64,000 bases of DNA from Cordylochernes scorpioides (taxonomy: Eukaryota > Arthropoda > Arachnida > Pseudoscorpiones > Chernetidae): NCBI GenBank assembly GCA_030710605.1, contig CP092876.1, forward strand, positions 88,889,988 through 88,953,987. The letters run 5' to 3'. The notes below the pieces were generated by a model, which did no database searches, was not told where the DNA came from, and saw only the letters and a program-made list of their open reading frames with translations. How positions within the stretch are numbered: the first letter of the stretch is position 1; every line of letters begins with the position of its first letter. Positions 20,677 to 32,960 of the stretch are shown here, one piece after another. Both the position numbers and the translations under genes were made by a program.

Positions 20677-21820
20677 GTCATTACCCCGAGTGAGCCGAAG
20701 TGTGAATGGACTGTGAAGGCATAGCCATGAGGCGAGAGTGTTGAGGTTTTTCCGGATCTTGAATCAAGAAGCATAGTCAGGGTTGAATATTAGCATCGAG
20801 AGGGTCGGAGACAGCCCACGGGACAAAGGTGGAGGAAAATCAAGGAAAATAGGAATTGAAATATCCCATTACATTTTGGGTGCCAGTATATTAGCGAGGC
20901 AAAAGAGATATTCTTCCCAAAATAAACGACAGCAAACTTATCTCAGTCTAAGTTATTTTAACCCACGCTATATCAAGTCGAATGGTTGCTATGTTCCATA
21001 ATATCTTTTAAAAATCAGTAACCAGGAAAAAGAACTTGATTAATCGTTTTCTCATCCACTACATGATGGTGATTGATTAAGGCGAGGAGATCTATGCAAG
21101 CCGGCAATGAGAGAAGAGATTCTCTATAGGACTCCAGTACTAATAAAGGCTATGTGCGTGTGATTAATCAAGAATGGATATTTTGGCTCCAGCTGCAATG
21201 GAGAGTGATTACCAGAGTGAAAACTGTCTGTCCAAAAATAAATACATATTTTGAAATATTCTCTTTAATTTTGAATAAGAATACAATTTGTGTAATTTTT
21301 ATAAGCAAAAGATTTTTCGCTGAGGAAAGAGTTTCTTTTCTTTTTCACGACAAATTTTTCTTTAAAGAATTATGTTTTGTTTATAATTTCACTGAAAAGA
21401 TTATGATATAATTACAATATTTTTATTTCTTTGTGAAATTACCCATATGACATGTGGCATGAGAAAATTCAGGAACGAGGACTCAAAATATAAAATAATA
21501 TAATGAATGATAATAAAATAAAAGATAATATAAAACTATTGTACTTGTTTTTATTCATTGAGAGTAGGATGTGAGAGTTGTATATGAAGAAATGAGTTTG
21601 GCTGGGTTTTATATTAGAAAACCCAATGGGTTGGAATTATATGAGAGAGTGAGGTAGATAACCTAAAGCACATATGATTTAAATAGAGTGGTTTAAAAGA
21701 TGTTTTTACTACAAAACAGATAATTTTGGAAGATTTCTATATAATATGTATTTACATATAATGTCTTTCAGAGAATATTTTAGGCATATATAGTCATTAA
21801 AAAGTAAGAAAATATATTAA
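20676..21820. other. Unassigned sequence
   Basis: Mixed-composition stretch with no recognisable product. 20780-21000 includes GAGAGGGTCGGAGACAGCCC and TTTTGGGTGCCAGTA, which look vaguely like an old LTR with primer site, but no paired copy exists here. Confidence 0.4.
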
Positions 21821-21822
21821 GG

Positions 21823-22115
21823 TCAGGTGTTGATATTAAAAATAAAAAAGACATATTCTGACAACTCACTTGAACATTTTAGATGGCCAACCACCATTTA
21901 GTGGAACTGAAATAACTAAATTCTAATTTTATGTTTGTTCCTTTATATTCAACGTGATCATGGTTAGAATTTATTTTTAATCAAGAAAAAGGATGGTAAA
22001 ATTATATGGAATGACCTTGAATTAACGTTTTGTTCATTTTTGCTCCAGAAGATGGCGCTCTGCCATTTAAAATGCTTTGTGAGCGGTCAGGATATGCCCT
22101 TTTAATTTTAAATAT
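21823..22115. mobile_element. MITE related to the 44 kb palindrome
   Basis: Left GGTCAGGTGTTGATATTAAA and right GTCAGGATATGCCCTTTTAA pair as inverted ends. The interior keeps GCTCCAGAAGATGGCGCTCT, the same motif as in the palindrome at 43680-44765. Confidence 0.55.
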
Positions 22116-22639
22116 TTGTGTATATAAAATATTATCACGCTGAGAGTATATCAGTAAATTTATCTCTGAATTGTGAATATATTCTGTGTGGAGATAGATT
22201 TGGTGTGTAATAGATATAAATGGGAATTTGGGGTTGAATTGAACCGATTTCAGAACGATTTTGTTATAAAAAAATGTTTTCATATTTAACAAAATACAAA
22301 AACACATTTCTCATTTATATTTTAAATATTTTATTGATTAATATAATTTTCGAAAATAATTAATTTATTCATATACTTATTTTATTTCAATTTAAAGCAC
22401 TATGTCCCCTAGGGACACTTGCGCTGTCATACACATGTATAATTTTACATTGGTCATTTCTATTTGTTATTCATATACAATACCCTTATTAGATTGTAAT
22501 TTGACTTATTTGAAATGTCAATAGGATAGTTATGTTACTAAAATTTCTGTAAATTTGACGAGGGACTCCAGGCGTTTACAAAAGTAGTGCTGTAGCTTTG
22601 TCACTGAACGGAATCCATTGGTTTGCGGAAAAGGTCTTC

Positions 22640-22794
22640 GTCAGTATATAGCTCATTGCAGAGAGTGGAAAGCAAAACTGGGACGAAGTTCTACCTCTTG
22701 AAACATTCGCCTATAACACCGCTAATCAAAAAACTGCAGGATTCAGCCCCTTCTTTCTAGTTCATGGCCACAAGGCCTAAAGAGCTTTGGAATG
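22640..22794 (+). pseudogene. GYP-0: Ty3/gypsy integrase fragment, upstream half
   Basis: Plus-strand reading gives NWDEVLPLETFAYNTANQKT and GFSPFFLVHGHKA, the core end of a Ty3/gypsy integrase. It has a TAA at about 22779 and a TAG upstream. It is cut at 22794 by insertion of GYP-1 and continues at 35363. This is the oldest layer of the nest. Confidence 0.8.
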
Positions 22795-23003
22795 TGCAAT
22801 GTTTTCTAGCCAGAAGACTTGAAAATAATATTTATTTTTAATGCTAACAACAAACAAAGTTAACACAATTCCATATTAAAATACAACCAACCTCTATATA
22901 CACAAACACTATATATTTACATATACACACAATTATCATCATTAACTCTGTGCAAAACAATTAAATAAAAACAAATATTAAACTAATTAGCTAATATATT
23001 ACA
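22795..23003 (-). repeat. 3' LTR of GYP-1
   Basis: 209 bp, TGCAATGTTTTCTAGCC ... AATATATTACA on the plus strand. Next to it on the inner side, minus strand, is a polypurine tract AGGGGGAAGATGG (plus 23004-23016). Confidence 0.9.
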
Positions 23004-23014
23004 CCATCTTCCCC

Positions 23015-24351
23015 CTACATGCTTTGACATCGTACAGGAGGTCTCCGATCCCTTGGAGGGTTTCTTCTTGGCAGGGGCCTTTCCTCCGTCCCGGCTTCAT
23101 TGTCTGAGGAATACGCAGACTCCCATGGATTGCTTTCAATCTCCACACCTTGGTCCCCGGACACTGGATCCTGCGGCAGTCCAGCTGTTTCCGACGAAAA
23201 CGATCCTCTGTCCCTCCGGCTGTTCATACTCTCAGGAGCCATCCATATTGGGTCATCTTCCTCCTAACTTTTCTCTCTGGCCTCATCTCCACTTTCACCA
23301 CTACTCCATCTTCTCCTTATCTGATCTCGGTGGTAGGTCTTCACCTGTCCATTTATCAAAACTGTATGGATTCTGCTCCCCTTTCTGCCCACTATTCTTC
23401 CTGGGATCCATCCGACACCTCTAAAATTCTTACACCACACCTGATCGTCTACTTCGAACTCCTCTTGGCCTTTTCCTCGATCATACCTCATCTGCCTGGC
23501 CTGTCGTTCTCTCACCCTATTGTCCAGACTCTGGTGTATTAATGTCAGTCTGGTCCGCAGAGACCGTCCCATAAACAGCTCTGATGGGGTCTTCCCAGTT
23601 GTCTCATGCGGCGTGCATCGATACGTGAGGAGAATTCTTGACAGTGTATCTTGAATGGTATCTTCAAACTTCCTTTTATTTTTTTCCAAGGCCATCTTTA
23701 TCAATTGAACCGCTCTTTCCGCTAAACCATTACTCTGTGGATGGTATGCTGGAATCAGAGTTTGCTTGACTCCATTTCTTTCGAAAAACTCTTCATATCT
23801 ACCCCTGTAAACTGTGGGCCATTATCCGACACCACTTTCTCTGGTAACCCATACGCTGAGAACAATCTTCTTAACTGCTCAATCGTCTTTCTTGCGGTAA
23901 TCTCTCTCATCGGGATCGCCTCGACCCATTTTGAGTGGCTATCCACCACAATTAACAAATTCACTCCATCTTTAAATGCAAAATCCATATGGATCCGTTG
24001 CCAGGGCCTGGTTGCTCACACCCACGGTCTCCACTTTACTTTACTTGGGCCTGTCTGAGTTTGCTGGCAATTTTTACACCCATTTACTATGCATTCAATC
24101 TGTTTGTCAAGATTCGGCCACCAAAAATGCGACCTAGCAACCGCCTTCATTTTGCCCATCCCCGAATGGGACTCGTGTAGACAACTCAACATATTTTTCC
24201 TAAGAGAAGACGGGATGATCACTCGCATTCCCCACAATAAGCATTCCCCGTCCATAATTAACTCCAACTTTCTCTGAAAGTAGGGCCTGAGGTGTTCCCC
24301 AACTCTTTCAGGCCAGCCTTGCTGCGTATAGCGCTTCACCACTGACAATAC
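23015..24351 (-). pseudogene. GYP-1 integrase
   Basis: Inserts retroelement DNA into the host genome. Reading leftward: zinc-binding N-terminus with HESHSGMG ... CIVNGCKNC (24016-24348), core with IVVDSHSKW and VVSDNGPQF (23755-23988), and after a frameshift NGLAERAVQLIK with the third acidic residue, then a basic C-terminal part VDDQVWCKNFRG, GRIVGRKGSRIH (23264-23704). A proline/arginine-rich tail (23015-23242) follows an in-frame TAG. Stops at about 24349 and 24016 and the frameshift near 23755 make it non-functional; the D, D and E ligands are otherwise present. Confidence 0.88.
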
Positions 24352-25858
24352 TTAATCTTTTTTAGTTTCCACACCTATTTCTGCTGCTGTAACCGGCAAA
24401 TCTTCCACGTATGATAATATGAACGTTTGATTCAAAACCGGTTTTTCGTTACTCTCTACTGGCAACCGTGAGAGAAGGTCTGCATTTCCACGATCTTGAG
24501 TTCTTCGGAAATTAATTTCATATGTATATGCCGCCAAAGTCAGTCCCCATCTCTGCAATCTTGAAGTAGACAAAGTGGGAATCCCTGCTCTCGGCCCCAA
24601 AATAGACACCAAGGGTTTATGATCTGTAATCAGGGTAAATCGTCTTCCATAGATAAACTGGTGAAACTTGGTCACACCATATATTATTGCGAGAGCTTCT
24701 CTTTCTATTTGTGAATTATTACTTTCGGCCCCGGAAAGTGTTCGTGAGGCAAACATGATTGGTTTCTCTTGGCCCACGAAAACATGGGACAGCACCGCCC
24801 CCACTCCAATCTGAGATGCGTCCGTGGCCAAAGATAAAGGTAACGTGGCATCATATGGCACCAACACTTTCTCGGAGGTAATTCTTTTTTTACACTCCGA
24901 GATCGCCTCCTCACACTCCTTTGTCCACTTCCAACAACTATTCTTTTTCAGCAGCTTGTGAAGTGGCTCCAACAGCTCTGGCAAATTCGGAATAAACTTT
25001 CCATAATAGTTCACCAATCCCAGAAAAGATCTCAAATCCGAGACATTTGTCGGGCTTTTGGCTTTCTGTAACCCTTGTATCTTGTCATCTAAAGGCCGAA
25101 TACCATCTTCTTTGATGAGATGTCCCAAATACTGTATTTCTCTTCGCAGAAATTCACATTTTTCACTTTTTAATTTTATGTTGTGCTTCTGCAACCGAAC
25201 AAAAATAGTTTCTAATACCGCTATATGTTCTTCCACTGACGCCGTGAATACGAGTACATCGTCAATGTAACAAATAACCCCATTAATTCCCGCCAATATT
25301 CTATCCATAACTGACTGAAAAAAACTAGGGGCATTTGCCAATCCAAAAGGCATTCTTTTAAACCTAAAAAGCCCCTTATGCGTATTAATAGTCAGGAGTG
25401 GCTGGGTGCTAGGGTTTACCTCTAATTGAAGGTATGCATTGCTCAAATCTAGTTTAGAGAAATACTTCCCTCTAGCCAAGACGGAAAACAGGTCCTGCTG
25501 AGTAGGTAGCGGATAGGCCGCAGTATCCAAGAACCTATTTAAAGTTACTTTGAAATCACAGCAAATCCTAAACTCTTTATTCTTCTTGGGTACAACCACC
25601 ACTGGAGTTGCCCACTTGCTGCTTGGTACTTAATACAAGTAGTCCTTCTAGTACCTCGTTTACCGCCGTTCTAATCGCAAAGGGAACTGGTCGGGCCTTA
25701 TGAAATATGGGGTTTACATCCTGAATATTCACTGCAAATGTGAATCCCTTTATTGGATCTGTTGTCTCCCCGAACACAACCTGGTGTTCACTCAATAATT
25801 CCGCCAACGTGTGCTCCAAAGGCATCTGATTTACAAAATAATTTCTTATTTTCAGCAC
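24352..25858 (-). pseudogene. GYP-1 reverse transcriptase and RNase H
   Basis: The 416-residue frame 24352-25602 has RT landmarks KYFSKLDLSNAYLQLEV, RMPFGLANAPSFFQ and the YIDD active site, then RNase H with ATDASQIGVGAVL, SQIEREALAII and TDHKPL, all of its acidic ligands visible. The RT N-terminal stretch (25577-25858, including EHQVVFGETTDPIKG and KARPVPFAIR) is in another frame, so two opposite frameshifts near 25855 and 25590 isolate it. Otherwise the RT-RNase H core is intact. Confidence 0.9.
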
Positions 25859-26115
25859 ATTGATCCATTCTCTCCCCTCTTCCTTTCTCCTCTCACCACG
25901 ACAGCTCTAAGCTTAGCGATCGTTCCCCGAATATCGACCTTGACATCTATTTCACCCAGAATCGGTACCACAGTTCCGTCATAGGTCTTAACAATTATTC
26001 CCGCTTCTTTTACCTGCACGTCTGGGAGGTATCTCTTGAAATCCTTCTCCGATATTAAAGTCAGACAGCTACCCGTATCGATTTCAAAAGTCATCAAAGT
26101 ATCCTCCACTCTCAC
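25852..26115 (-). pseudogene. GYP-1 aspartic protease
   Basis: Retropepsin-type domain with the catalytic triad FEIDTGSCLTLIS and a later VPILGEIDV strand. In frame with Gag but separated by a TAG at 26116-26118. Cleaves the polyprotein in a live element; here read only as a fragment. Confidence 0.85.
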
Positions 26116-26993
26116 CTAAATCACATAGGGAGGGTCATTCGTAGCATACTTGACTCTATAATCATACGTCCTCATGAAGACCATTCTTTGAACGGATTCT
26201 TCCTCCTCCTCCTCTTGATCCTCGATCTGATGAATCTTTCTCTGGTTCAGAAACCGGCTCACCTGTCTTCCGCTTGAATGTTCCTCACGGCTCCTGCAGA
26301 TGGTTGCCAAGTGACCTCTTTTCCCGCATCTGAAACAGGTCGCCTCTCTAAATTTGAATAAGTCTTTATGCAACCTCCCGCAATGTATTCACTTTCTCTT
26401 TTGCTCTCTATCATATCTATTCCTTACTTCTGCGCGTATTTTGTCCACGCTATCTGCAGGCTCATTGACATGGAATATTCTGGTATTTTTTTCTGCTGCC
26501 TCCATCGACAACGCAATTTCAACTACTCTTGCCAACGGCACATCTCCTTCAGACAAGATCCTCCTCTGAATTTTTGCATTTCTCAATACGCACACCAATT
26601 TGTCTCTTAAGGATTCCTTCAAAAATTCGCCAAATCCACAAGTTGAGGCTAGCCGCTTGAATTCCACCAGATATTCTGAAACACTATCCATTTCCTTTTG
26701 TATTCTTCCAAAAAACATAAATCTCTCTTGATTATAGATCGCCTTGGGGAAAAATATTCAACAAGTTTCTCAATCAATTCTTCATACTTATACTCTTTAG
26801 TTACCTAAACTTCGGGCTATATAAATTATTCAATGTATCATACGCCTTCCCGCCAATTAGAGTCAACAAATAGGCTCTTTTCTTTTCTTCATTTGCCTCT
26901 TCTAGAATTAGAAACTGCTCCAAACGCTCGATGAATGAACAAAAATTTTCATTTTTTTTCTTCAAATTCCTTAAAATGGTGATGAGCCATCAT
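26116..26993 (-). pseudogene. GYP-1 Gag with CCHC zinc knuckle
   Basis: Starts with tandem ATGs at 26993 and 26990. Disrupted reading up to about 26720, then a clean capsid-like stretch (SVSEYLVEFKRLAS, LRDKLVCVLRN; 26389-26718). An in-frame TGA at 26389 precedes CFRCGKRGHLATIC, a canonical CX2CX4HX4C RNA-binding knuckle, and an acidic EDQEEEEEESV tract (26116-26373). Confidence 0.85.
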
Positions 26994-27091
26994 GAAACAA
27001 TTTTTCTTATGTAAATTTCCAATAACTTCTTTCTTCTTAATTTCAAACAAAATTCTTCATATTACCTCATACTATCGCTTGGGTGCTTACT

Positions 27092-27109
27092 CTTAAATCT
27101 TTGTCGCCA
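27092..27109 (-). other. Primer-binding site of GYP-1
   Basis: Minus strand TGGCGACAAAGATTTAAG one base inside the 5' LTR edge at 27111. Confidence 0.7.
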
Positions 27110-27110
27110 A

Positions 27111-27235
27111 TGCAATGTTTTCTAGCCAGAAGACTTGAAAATAATATTTATTTTTAATGCTAACAACAAACAAAGGTAACACAATTCCATATTAAAATAC
27201 AACCAACCTCTATATACACAAACACTATATATATA
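27111..27235 (-). repeat. 5' LTR of GYP-1, segment before GYP-2
   Basis: Matches 22795-22918 almost base for base, then is cut at the left LTR of GYP-2. The rest lies at 35278-35362. Confidence 0.9.
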
Positions 27236-28007
27236 TGAAATAAGTTGAAGTTCTGGTAAGCCTTGTGTAGAGAATCCTGCCGATTAACTTTGTGATGATG
27301 AAGTGTTGACTCTCGCTATACTGTGTTAAGCGAGGAACAGCCAGGATGTAGAGTTTTCCAGTACCTCTCTGCACCTTGGAAGACCTTTAAAAGTTCTCAC
27401 AAAATACAGGCAGTCGTGGTCGAGGCAGAGTGGAAAGCTTGGGAATGTCCACACAAAAAACGAAGACACAGTTGCACTAAGAAAGTTCCGTAAACAGATA
27501 AAAGTTGAGCTAGGAGCGAAAGATGGAGATAGAAGATTTCGTACTGACTACATGGTGAATGAGGAGGACCTTGGTGACAACCGACGAGAGCTCGCGCTAA
27601 GGGTGAACTAACTGTCAAAATACTGTCAAGTGATTGTATTTATAGGTTAAAGATGGGGGGCCTTATGCGCCAGGGGCGTTTCTGAGAAAAAGGGGGCCTT
27701 TACCTGTCACCAGGTGTGAGAGGGGGCTTTGCATTCCACCAGCTGTGAACAGTGTGGGTGGTCTTGTTGTGGGAATTGTAAATCTATCTGATTTTGACGC
27801 TATGACTTCCATTTCTTGCTTAGCTCAACTCTTAAATCTATTACAGATTTTTATTTATTTATCCTGTTTGTACAAATTACATTACATATGATGATGTAAA
27901 GACATGTCAATAATACGTATAATCATTAACAGATGTGTTTCTATTATACAACATTAAAATCTTATTATAAGTTATATACAATATGGGGTTGTTGGTTTAA
28001 ATTACCA
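27236..28007 (-). repeat. 3' LTR of GYP-2
   Basis: 772 bp, TGAAATAAGTTGAAG ... TTTAAATTACCA. Compared with 34023-34799 it differs by isolated substitutions and in A- or G-run lengths. Confidence 0.92.
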
Positions 28008-29793
28008 TAGATGGGCCCCGGGAGTGAAAGGGTTTATCCAGGTTTAAGCGGGTAAAGCCTCTCTAACACAGGTAAGTAATTAAAATATCTTTTAATTAAT
28101 TTAAACTGTGAGGGTTAAAAAGGGCTATAACAAGATGATTTGTTTGGATATATAAAAGTGAAATAAAAATGACATTTTTGTTTGATTAAAAAAATGATGA
28201 TTGATATAAAATGATGACATAAAAATTCACATTGTAAGAGAATATTGGCGGGCGTTGGACAGGGTTAGTAGTTGAAGAATATGCAATTGTTAGAAGTGCA
28301 CATGTAAACCAAATACTCAGGTCCAGGTGCAAAGCGAGGATATAGACTTGAGCTGTCTTCCTTGGCAATGTTTCACTTGCGATCCTATATAAGGGTTACA
28401 GTGCTTTGTCACAATTTTAGGATTATTGGGTTAAAAGTTGCTGAAGAAAAGTTGTTTATTTATATGATTGGGAAAGGAGTGAAATAGGGCCATGCGATAA
28501 GTAGAATTGTAGCGACAGTAGGTGATCTGACTTGACATGAAATCAAAGGTTGATTGTGGTCCGCTAGAGCTGAAAAAAAAAATTTGAAAGTTGAAAAAAG
28601 TGAACGCTTTGTGTATGCGTTGGTGATTTGCTCTGCGGATGAAATGAAATAAACTTTTGAAACGTTTTCAGGCCAGAAGTTGGGAATTTTAAATCTGGGG
28701 AACTGTGTTTTCAAAGAGTTTGTTGAATTACGAAATCAGAAAATAAATTGTCAAGCAGTGCTGTCGTTTTTCTACGTTGATGTGACGCAATGACTGAAAA
28801 GATAGTGATGAAAAATATAGGGAATTGGTTAAAGAATATGATTGTTGAAAACAATTGTTGTAGATGCCCGATAGTGGATGATAAACATTGTCAGATAATA
28901 AAGGTATTTAAACAAATAAAATATAGTAAATAGAAATATAGAAATATGATTGCGGGTACAAAAAGTGTAAGTGGACAAAATTAAACATGTAATATATAAA
29001 AGATATAATAAATAATAAAATAAAAATAATTTTTGAAACAATTAGATGTTTTGCAATACTAAAACAATATCATGAAAAATAAAAGTAAATTTGATTAAAG
29101 TTTTTTTTTTTTAAATCATGTTGGATTAAAAATTTGATTATATAATTGAAAGGTAAAAATAAAAATAATTATTCAAGATTTTATAAAAAAGTTCAAATAT
29201 AATTAAAGGTTATTAATGATTGGATAAATTTTAAGTAGTGTAAAATTGAACAAAAATTGTCTCTTTTTAAGAAAAGTTACAACTGTTGTGTGTAGATCAT
29301 ATCCCATTGGTAAACATTGGTGTTTTTGACTCTCTGAAGCGGGAATATGTGAAATGATCCCTTCGTTTGTCCACAAGGCTGGTATGTAGAGAATGATTTC
29401 TCTTTCGCGTTATAAAGTCTATATAAGACTTAACCAAATTGTTTTAATTGGTGATATCAATTATCATGTAAAATGTTCAATGTATGATGTGTTGTGATTA
29501 AGGCGTTGTGCGAGATTTGTGAGATTCTCGAGGAAATCTAAATGAGTAGTGTGACACATGTGTTCAAAATGGCGTCATGAAGCTAGCGGTCAAGAAGATC
29601 TGCCTTGAGGAGGAAGAGAGGGCATGTCCAAAGATAGCAGTGACCAAGGGGAGTGACGTCATAAAGGGCGTCCACTTCCTTTTTTTCACGGAAATTCTAT
29701 TTTTGGGGTGGTCACACATGTGGGATGGTTTTCTAGGTTTGAGATTTACTTGAAACTGACTTACTTCTTTGTTGAGGTAGTCAATTTTCTTGC
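28008..29793 (-). other. GYP-2 region between integrase and 3' LTR
   Basis: About 1.8 kb with no frame worth calling on either strand. GC-poor except next to the LTR (ATGGGCCCCGGGAGTG). In gypsy elements this is where an env or untranslated spacer sits; nothing env-like is visible. Confidence 0.6.
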
Positions 29794-31128
29794 CTATTTG
29801 AAAATACCGGGATTTAAATGCAAAAAGGGCTGTGAGCTTGTAGGCGGTATAATTCGGAATAGTTGCGTCTCGAAGATATCTGGAGTCAAATGATTGAATT
29901 CACTGAGATATACATTTTGAGGCAATCGCTGTGGGTTTTGGACAAATCGGGGTTGTGGAGGTGTTATGTACAGAACATTCTCTGCGTAATATTTTAATTT
30001 ATTGACATGTATGGTGTCACTGTCTCTATTGAGAGGTTGATTGGGGCGATCTATTCGAACGACATTGGGTGAGATTATTTCAATTATTTTGTATGGTCCA
30101 GTAAAATATGGTGCTAATTTACCTGTGTCGGGATGTCTGTAATTTTTGACCAAAACAAGATCATTCACTTCGAAATGTGGTGTTCTGTGCTGCTTATCAA
30201 ATGTTTCTTTATCTTTTTTATGCTTATTTTGAGTACGAGAGTTTGCTATCTCTCGAGCTATATTTATTTCGGGGTATGGATTAAGATGAGTTATTAGATC
30301 TGGGGGGATAACATTGAACATTTAGTAGGTAGGTGGAAAACTTGTGACAGAATGAGGTGTGTTATTATACGTCTGAGTGACGCGCTTAACTAGTTGAGTC
30401 CAGGAAGCTTTCGGATTTTCTAGATAAGCTAGTCTGAGCTTGCCTGTAATGGTCGCATTTAAGCGTTCTATTAAACCGTTTGTTTGTGGGTTATTGCTTG
30501 TGGTGAGTAGGGGTTGTATACCTTGTGTTATTAGAAATTTACGGAATTTTTCTAAGGTAAAAGCGGGCGCTCTGTCAGATAACAGACGTTTGGGAGATCC
30601 TTGCTGTAGTACCGTTTTGAGGGTTTGAATGTACGTTAGGGTACTGGTGGACTTCGATGGGAAGGTCCAAGCATATCGCGTTAAATGATCCACTATTACG
30701 TGTAGATATGTCTTGGAGTGTCCATATTTCGAAAATCCAGCTATGGAATATATAGAGATTAAGTCGAATGGTTGTTGAGGTGGTGGAATTTGTCCGAGGG
30801 CACCATAGGGTTTACCTTTGGGCCTTTTAATGATTTGGCAGGTGTGACACGACTTGACAAATTTTTCTATAGATTTAGAGATACCTTTCCAGTAGTACTG
30901 GGCAGTAATTATGCGGGTCATCTGAGAGATGCCTGGGTGGTTATATTCTTGGTGAACTTTATTCATTAGAGTATGTTGCAGGGTTTCGGGAATTATTATT
31001 TTAATTACACCTTTTCGGGTAATGGTATGCAAGCCATTTGTATCAATGTTGAAGAGGGATGCTGTTGGTTGATGCTGTTTGATGATATCAGCACTGACAA
31101 ATCCTACAAAGGGGTTTCGTGATAGCAA
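29794..31128 (-). pseudogene. GYP-2 integrase
   Basis: Frame 30322-31128 begins with the end of RNase H (LLSRNPFVGF) and has the zinc-binding N-terminus (HQEYNHPG ... SCHTCQII), core acidic residues in IVDHLTRYAW, LLSDRAPAFT and QTNGLIERLNATI, then a stop at about 30322. The same frame continues at 29794-30321 with the C-terminal domain: FEVNDLVLVKNYRHPDTGK, APYFTGPYKIIEI. The second motif has SDRAP where SDRGP is usual. One TAA splits an otherwise complete integrase. Confidence 0.88.
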
Positions 31129-32960
31129 ATCTGCCTCGTACTTTTGGCTGCCTTTGAGGTAGTGGATTTCGTAATTATAGGTAGATAGTCTCAGGCTCCA
31201 TCTAAAGAGTCGTCCTGACGGATTTTTTTCATAGTTTTAAGCCATTGTAAAGCCTGGTGATCTGTGTATATGGTGAATTTTATACCGGTGATGTATATTC
31301 GGAATTTGTCTACACTTTCGACGATGGCGAGGCACTCGAGTTCGGAAACGGTGTATTTTCTCTCATGTGCTCTAAGGGCGCGGCTGAAATATTGTACAGG
31401 ATGTACTTGTCCGTCTGGATGTACCTGTTTGAGTATGCCTGCGATCCCTTGGGTGGATGCGTCGCAATAAAGGCGGCATGGTAAACCGACTTGATACAAG
31501 TGTAGTACTGGTTTACTGGTTAAACTCTCTTTGAGAGTGGTGAAATCTTGTTGACAATCTGGGTCCCAATTCCATTTCACATCTTTTTTAAGTAGTTTAT
31601 TTAAAGGCGCTCGTAAGCGGGCATAATCTGGTATAAACTTATTATACACGTTCACTGCTCCTAAAAATGATTGTAACGTCTTTTGATTGATAGGTGGTTT
31701 GATGGCATTTATGGTATCAAGGTTGCGCGTCTGTGGTGCATAAGTACCTGCGGTAACAGTGTATCCAAAGAAATCTATATTTGTTTTAAAAAACGAACAT
31801 TTGTTATAATTGAGTTTGATGTTTTCGTGTTGACACACCGTTAGAAATTGTTGTAGGTGTTGTAGATGATCCTCTAAGGTGTCAGAAAAAATAATGAAAT
31901 CGTCGAAGTAATGGGTAACAAAATTTAGTTTATATTTTTGCATGACCTGGTTTATGGCACGATGGTATATCTGTGGCGAATTTTTAAATCCGAAAGGAAG
32001 TCTACAAAATTCGCACTGACTATCTAGCGTCACGAAAGCTAGTAGATTACGTGAGTTAGGTTCTACTTCCACTTGCCAATATGCGGATGATATATCTACA
32101 GAAGAGTAGTATTTGGCTTTCGACTATTTGTCAAGAATGGTTTCTATTAAAGGTAAAGGATGTACGTCTGGAGCGATGATTTCATTAAGTTTTCTGTAAT
32201 CAATACAGAAACGTTTCGTTTTGTCACGTTTTGTGACAAGAGTTATTGGACTGGCATAAGGTGAAACTGACGGGGCAATAATTCCATGTTGGAGCATTTG
32301 CTCTATTTGGGTTTGTATTTCTTGTTGGTCGTGTAGTGGCACTCTATATGGGCGTAATGCTATTATTTTATCTGTGGTGGTATTTATTTTTACCGGTGGT
32401 ATGTTTAATTTGGGCACATTGTATTTATTAGTAGAGAACACATGCGAGAATTCATATAGAATTCGGTGGAGTTCGTGTGGACAATGTTCTAACTGAGGTG
32501 CCGCATTAGAAGGTATAGCAATTTCAATATCATGGGTAGGAGATATAGTGGGTGAAACAATAGAGGGGGAACATATAATTGGGGTAGGGTCCGCCACGTG
32601 TAAACAGGACCGGTTCGAGGGGAAGGTGGTAAAAATAGCCGTTTCCCTCAGTTGAGTGGGACATAAATCTTGTTTGCACTTGGTGAACTTATAGACATTC
32701 GTTGGGAGAGCATCATTATTTTGATAAATTTGGAGATTATTAAAATCTATAATTAATTTAAATATTTTAAGGGTATTAATAGATAAAATACCAAAAGGTA
32801 GTGAAGCTTCTATTATAAAAAATCTATTTTCTATGGTTCTTAAAATATCTAAGTTAAGTAGGTTTATAGATGCTCCTGTGTCTATTAAAAAGGGCAAATT
32901 TACATTTGGTGACAGTTCAGTCCATATTATTAGCTGTTCAACGAAAAAAGGTTTCAGGTT
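31129..32960 (-). pseudogene. GYP-2 protease, reverse transcriptase and RNase H
   Basis: In the +1 frame relative to Gag. Protease FLIDTGASINLLN (about 32890), a linker, then RT: RPYRVPLHDQQEI, FCIDYRKLNEIIAPDVHPLP, a TAG at 32121-32123, SSVDISSAYWQVEVEP, LPFGFKNSPQIY and the active site written YFDD. RNase H follows with LYCDASTQGIAGIL, VSELECLAIV and TDHQALQWL. A one-base change near 31229 in an A-run throws the end of RNase H into the integrase frame. Domains are complete but for one stop and one frameshift. Confidence 0.9.

Noticed and set aside
23053-25270. Plus-strand frames of 60-130 residues
   Set aside because: They are antisense to GYP-1 pol, whose minus-strand motifs are unmistakable.
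28008-29793. An env gene in GYP-2
   Set aside because: No frame over about 85 residues and no signal peptide or fusion-type features.
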